In this document: piece after piece, positions 59,447 to 64,000 of the stretch | Layout: each line of letters starts with the position of its first letter | Numbering within the stretch: the stretch's first letter is position 1 | DNA from: Beta vulgaris subsp. vulgaris | Lineage: Eukaryota > Streptophyta > Magnoliopsida > Caryophyllales > Amaranthaceae | Reading direction: 5' to 3' | Assembly (NCBI RefSeq): GCF_026745355.1 | Contig: NC_079210.1 | Location: 15,831,422-15,895,421, forward strand | Length of the DNA: 64,000 bases | The notes under the pieces: model-generated | What the model was told of the DNA's origin: nothing | The model's input: the letters and a program-made list of their open reading frames with translations, nothing else | Databases searched by the model: none | Translations under genes and position numbers: made by a program

Positions 59447-59996
59447 TTGTTCCTATGTCAATTCCCCCATGTTTGAATCAATTTGAGTGACTTTGTGTGC
59501 TAAAAATAATTGTGTTTAATTGCCTAAGACCATTGCAAATTGGAATGTTGCAAAACATAACCATGAAGTCAAAGAAACTAAACAACTCACAAATGTCACA
59601 TAATACTCCCCTTACTGTTCCTAAGGTCAAGAAACATGCATAGTATGAAGGATATTGATGTAGCATTAGTTGTTCCTATAGCACAAGTTCCTTAGCATTT
59701 ATTATCTTTCAAAAATTAAAATTCATAAAAATCCGAAAAATCCGATAAAATCCAAAAATTAAGGGGACCAGTTTAATCAAATCTTGGTTCTTTTTATCTT
59801 TTCGTTTTCTTTCTTTTATTATTTATTTTTTTGCTTTATTTCTTTCCCGCGTGTCATAATTACTATTACATGCAAAACTTCCTTCTTCAATTCATCTAAG
59901 GAAACCGTGTTCCTCTCAAACGCTTCATCTTCACAAATCCGAAACCTGATCACACCCTTTGATACTCCATAAAAACCTCCAAACCTTCATAAATCA
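59447..59996. other. Spacer between pol and env-like ORF
   Basis: Untranslated spacer with several GTTCC words and an A/T-rich portion, followed by a leader for the env-like ORF. No other feature seen. Confidence 0.6.
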
Positions 59997-61850
59997 TGGC
60001 AAAAACTTCAAGAAACTCACCTTTTCCAACACCAAAAACAACCGACACTTCAAAAATGGAAATTTCTTCATCTCCAACTAAAACCCTTGAAACCGACATA
60101 ATTCAAGAAAACCCCATAGAGGAACAGCAATTAGAATCTCCTAGAAGGAGCATGAGAAGAAGAAATTGATTGGGGAAGATGATGAAGAAGAAACCCCGGA
60201 ACAATCTCAGGGGGAAGAAGAAGAAACTGCACCTGTTCCTTCCAAAGGAACTGTTTCTTCGTCTTCCAAGAAAAGGGTCGAACGAAGTGAATCTAGGTAT
60301 GTCTTGGGCTTTTGCGTCGATTTAGAATGGGCAAATAAAATTGAATTTCTAGAATTAACCATTCTAAAGGAACAAGGCATGGAATTCTTGTTTGAATTCG
60401 CCTTTAATAATGCTCTTGTTCCTCTAGCTATGGACGAGTTTTGTGCAAATTTTGTTAATACTAATGGAACTTGCACAACTGAAGTTAGAGGCAAGAAAAT
60501 AAGGTTTAATCAAGCAACTTTAAGCAAAGTATGGGAAGTTCCTTGCAAAGGAACTGATTTGTATTTTAAAAGGAAAGGAACTGTTTCCTTTCCGAATTTT
60601 CCTCAAGACAAAATCTTAGAATATTTTGGAGGAACAGCTGGCCAAAACAAATTAACCATAACCTACTCTCTCCCCTTCACAAAGTATTGTTTAACTTGGT
60701 TTGGAGAGCACTCATTCCTCGAACTGAAAAGAGGAATGAAGTGGGTCTCTTGGATATGTGTTACATGTTTTGCTTGACCACCACATACAAATCAATTCCC
60801 TTCCCTCTTCATTCAACATTTAATCCTGTATTGAGAACATTGTGTGATTGGTACGGTGCCTATAACTTCTTTACTTCATCACTTTGAAGTAAGACTTTCG
60901 GGTTGGACCACCATAGGATCAAACAAGGGAACATCTTGAATGAGAAGACCCTAAATGGACTTGGCTTGTCTGTCCAAGAAGGTGTTCTCATTCAAGGAAA
61001 ATGGTTCCAGTTCCTCAGGAAAAAGAAAACTGCCTCAACTGATTAGAAGAGGAATGATGTAATTTGGATAACCTGTTCCTGTTCCTAACCGAGGAACAAA
61101 ACCTAAGAGGCGCAAACACATTGCCACTAAGCCTAAACCCTCTGTTCCTTTGAGAGTGAGAAAGAGCACTCGTCGAAAAATTGCTCCTGTTCCTGTTCCT
61201 TCCAATGAGGACTCTCCTTTAGTCCTTTCGGATAATGAGGAACAGGTACCCTCACTCTCAAGGAACACTACTCCACCATCTCCCAAACTCTCTGTTCCTT
61301 CACAAAAATACCCTCCATTTCACCTTCGTCCTTCTCTGTTCCTTCAGTTTTGAGCAGTTGAAGGATGAAATAAAAGGACCAAATCCTTTTGCTTCCACCT
61401 CCACAACTCTTCCACCCACACCACCATTTCTTCCTCCCATTTATCACCCTTCACCTTCTGTTTCCATTCCTGGAACAGATGAGCCTTCCACTCAAACCTC
61501 CCAGTTCCTTCACAACATCCCCCTCTGCCTCTAGTTCCAAGGGTAAGGAACAGGAAAATCCGGATGACATAACTGGGTTAATGAAGTCTGCCTTCCTGCA
61601 CAACAATGATAAAATTTTACAATCATCTTCATTGGACTTTGGATGCCAAAACTGATACTATGTAAGTCTTATGAAGAATTGAGTGATACCGTGGTTGCGC
61701 AGCAAAAGAAGATGGACACTATGGCTCGTACTTGGAGGAGCTGAAGGAACAGGTTGAACTCATCATGGGGTGGTGATGAAAAAGTTGGAGGATGTGGTTG
61801 AAGAAGAAGTTGTAGAGGAACACCATTCCCCTTCCCTTTCTTAGTTTCTT
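59997..61850 (+). pseudogene. SIRE-B env-like ORF (third ORF)
   Basis: ATG at 59997 (M-A-K-T-S-R). The reading is broken at 60168 and again near 60740, 60888, 61030, 61350 and 61535. SIRE/Maximus elements carry a third ORF at this place, often called env-like. The conserved middle (60166-60770) is Glu/Ser-rich, followed by a folded part, and the distal part is Pro/Ser-rich. I see no clear signal peptide or fusion peptide, so an envelope function is not shown. Frameshifts are too numerous for a working protein. Confidence 0.75.
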
Positions 61851-62396
61851 TTATTGTGTTTGTTGTTCCTGTTTCTTTCATCAAGGAACACAACTTTTGT
61901 TTCTTCTTTTTCTTTTCTTTCTTTGTTTTGTTATGGAACAAGTGCTATATAATCAATGACTTTTGCTATATTGTCTATGTTTCTAAATGCTTTGCATAAT
62001 TTCTTCCTTGGAATGGCTAGTATTATGTGATTGATGTTTGAGCAAGTTTACTCTTTGATTTTCTAACTTAACCACTAATGGTGCTTGCATATTGGTCTTA
62101 AGGTGTTAAATCAATTCATCAATTCATGAGAGTCTATTCTTTTTGAGGATGACAAAGGGGGAAAAGGATTTAAGGAACAAACTGTACATAAATTAAAAAA
62201 TAAAATGAAAAAATTAAAAAATTAAAAAAAAGGTAAGGTAAATGAAAAATCAAAAATAGGTTAAGGTAAATGAAAAATCAAAACTTCAGTTACTCATATA
62301 ATTGTGTTTTATTTTTCATTTTCTTCTTTATGTTTTTATTTTATTCACTTATATTATTTGTTATTTTCCTTAGTTTGTACCTTTGTTGTCATCATC
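61851..62396. other. Untranslated 3' region of SIRE-B
   Basis: T-rich and A-rich stretches including a short repeat (AAGGTAAATGAAAAATCAAAA twice, about 62234-62281). It leads to the polypurine tract. Confidence 0.6.
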
Positions 62397-62410
62397 AAAA
62401 AGGGGGAAAT
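62397..62410 (+). promoter_or_regulatory. Polypurine tract of SIRE-B
   Basis: AAAAAGGGGGAAAT directly before the 3' LTR. Primes plus-strand DNA synthesis. Confidence 0.9.
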
Positions 62411-63772
62411 TGTTGAACCCTAGTTTTGATAATGACAAAGAAACAAAGGAACAAACTAAGTAGTGAACTAATGAATTATTTAAGTGTATGGTGTCTAAGG
62501 TATCAATGCAAGGAACTGGGAGAATACAAGTCAATGAAGAAGTCAAGAGAGGATTTCAAAGGCTAAGTAAAGAAGTTTCTATGTTGATACTGGAGCAAGC
62601 ATTGGATCAAGAATAATAGAAGCTAGGCGTTTTATTTTCTAGTTCCAATGTAAAGGAACAAAGAAAGAATGGTAAGGAACTGTGGCAGAAATTTGAGAAT
62701 GAAGCGTTTGTTCCTTGTAAGGAACAAACTCAGTGGCACTTAGTAAATATGTTAAAGGAACTGAACTAATATAAGGAACTAGACTTAGGCGTGTATTAGT
62801 GTAACGGTTAAAAGATAATGGAGTAAGTCATGCCTAGATTATAGGAAATTAGTTATTTCTAATTTCAAATGATAAAATCAGTTTTAAAAAGAAAATCTGT
62901 TTTGGAAAAGATTTATTTTTCGGAAAATAAGAAAATAAATATCCGGTTGTTAGAAAGATTTTATTTCAAAGATATTATTTTCTTAAAGATTAGAAATTCA
63001 GATTTAAAGATAAAAAGAGTTTATAAAAACTGATTTTCGGATAATGTTGAAGGAACTCCTATTATTTAGGAGTAATGGCTGCATTTTATCCACGTTCATT
63101 TATGTTCATGGGATCATGGGACATGATGTAAAACGTGTTCCTTAGGGGAAGGAACATCATGGGTAAATGGATTAAAACGTGTACTCTAACATTAATCCCA
63201 CGTTCTTCATGATTACACTATAAATATAGAAGTCTAGATAAGTTCCAAATTGTGTCTGACTAAGTAATTAAGTGAGTTTAACTTATTAAGTGTCAGTGCC
63301 TTCATTCTCTCATAATAGCCATTTGTTCTTTGCCTTCTTACTCTAATTCCACTAAGCTTATTTCGATCAATTGTATTTTGGTTTTTGGGGTAAGGGAACT
63401 TTGAGTGAAGTTCTGTAAGAGAAAGGCTTTGAGTGAAGCTTGTATGTGTGAGAAAACTTCGAGTGAAGTTGAGAGGAACTGCTGTTAAGGGAACAGTGGT
63501 TCAGGAACTTGAGTTTAGGAACTCAAGGTAGGGCTCGAGTTAGAATTAGGTTAACAGAGTTGTTTGGCCTAATTAGTGAAAGTGTTGAGTTTAAAATCCC
63601 TAGTGGTCGAGGTTGTTTCTTCTTGTTGGGCCCAAGAAGTTTTTCCTCGTAAAAATCCCTTGTGTTCCTTTAGCTTGTTTATTCGTTTAAGTTTTAATTT
63701 CCGCAAAAAGTTACGTTTATTTCTACACCTACAATTCACCCCCCCTCTTGTAGTGTTCCTAGGGAAATAACA
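62411..63772 (+). repeat. 3' LTR of SIRE-B
   Basis: Nearly identical to 52962-54330. I count about two substitutions and about ten small insertions or deletions by eye. TATAAATA at 63219-63226. Ends ...AAATAACA and is followed by the AAACG target duplication. Confidence 0.95.
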
Positions 63773-63777
63773 AAACG

Positions 63778-64000
63778 CTTTATTCCTGAAGGATATGTTC
63801 CTTCAACTACTACAAGGACCGATTTCGAGAAACTAAAATCTGATTATGAAAATGATTTAAGTGAAAATCTGGTACGAAAGAAGGAATTCGGTTTCTCTAG
63901 GAACAAACTGGCTGACCCTGTAAGTTGGATACAAAAGTATTAACATAAAGGGAGAGATGGAATAGGCTTTAATCACAAGAAGAAAAATAAAAAAGAAAAA
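63778..64000 (+). pseudogene. SIRE-A gag, continuation after SIRE-B
   Basis: After the target duplication the interrupted reading resumes (F-I-P-E-G-Y-V-P-S-T ... F-E-K-L-K-S-D-Y-E-N), parallel to the SIRE-B region at about 55780-55850. The block ends with TAA near 63941 and the window ends 60 bases later, so the remaining SIRE-A pol and 3' LTR are outside. Confidence 0.82.

Larger units (their letters stand above)
52962..63772 (+). mobile_element. SIRE-B, complete SIRE/Maximus-type Copia retrotransposon
   Basis: Two LTRs of 1369 and 1362 bp, primer-binding site, gag, pol (protease, integrase, reverse transcriptase, RNase H), env-like ORF, polypurine tract and a perfect 5 bp target duplication AAACG (52957-52961 and 63773-63777). 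The order protease-integrase-RT-RNase H identifies Copia, and the extra ORF after pol and the large size (10.8 kb) identify the SIRE/Maximus lineage. The element sits inside the gag of SIRE-A. Confidence 0.96.

Noticed and set aside
1..64000. tRNA, rRNA or CRISPR features
   Set aside because: No cloverleaf-type sequence, rRNA signature or regularly spaced repeat-spacer array was seen. The palindromic repeats belong to CACTA ends.

Overview
This window is a piece of nuclear DNA from a flowering plant, probably a eudicot. The evidence is AT-rich intergenic sequence, GT-AG introns, plant-type transposons of many orders, a plant-type F-box pseudogene and one spliced plant gene. I cannot place the species. 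Only one gene looks like an intact host gene: a ten-exon gene (19976-28953) for a serine-rich protein of about 966 residues with no function I can assign. Almost everything else is mobile DNA, much of it nested.

Left region (1-18.2 kb): two weak small ORFs, then exons that look like the 5' part of a Helitron gene. These are split by a 9.8 kb CACTA element (3287-13060, target duplication AAA). The CACTA element carries a broken transposase, a Ulp1-type cysteine protease gene, a long fold-back, a Mutator-like element with a perfect 9 bp target duplication (4068-5227), a second insertion inside the transposase (8222-9477), and a fragment of an endogenous pararetrovirus movement-protein gene (about 11.2-12.2 kb). 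The Helitron Rep/helicase pseudogene resumes at 13.4 kb and ends near 18.03-18.24 kb, next to the probable leader of the host gene.

Middle (18.2-32 kb): the host gene has a Stowaway-like MITE in intron 1 and a Pack-MULE-like element in its 4 kb intron 9 (25189-26190, 10 bp target duplication with one mismatch). It is followed by a non-autonomous LTR retrotransposon (29706-31263).

32-44 kb: an F-box pseudogene of the At1g67623/At2g35280 type holding a Stowaway MITE, Helitron-like leader exons split by a 5'-truncated LINE (13 bp target duplication), an AT-rich stretch with a 160 bp tandem duplication, and a second Helitron that kept its helicase, lost its Rep domain and has two successive 3' termini.

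44-50.3 kb: a histone H4 pseudogene abuts a truncated CACTA relative whose interior is occupied by a 4.2 kb PIF/Harbinger element with both of its genes on the minus strand. The first catalytic Asp of its transposase is missing.

50.4-64 kb: a SIRE/Maximus-type Copia element whose gag is interrupted by a second, complete SIRE-type element (52962-63772). The second element has 1.36 kb LTRs, gag, pol and an env-like ORF, and its AAACG target duplication is intact. The two LTRs differ mainly by one-base indels, so many frameshifts in this window may be sequence errors rather than biology.
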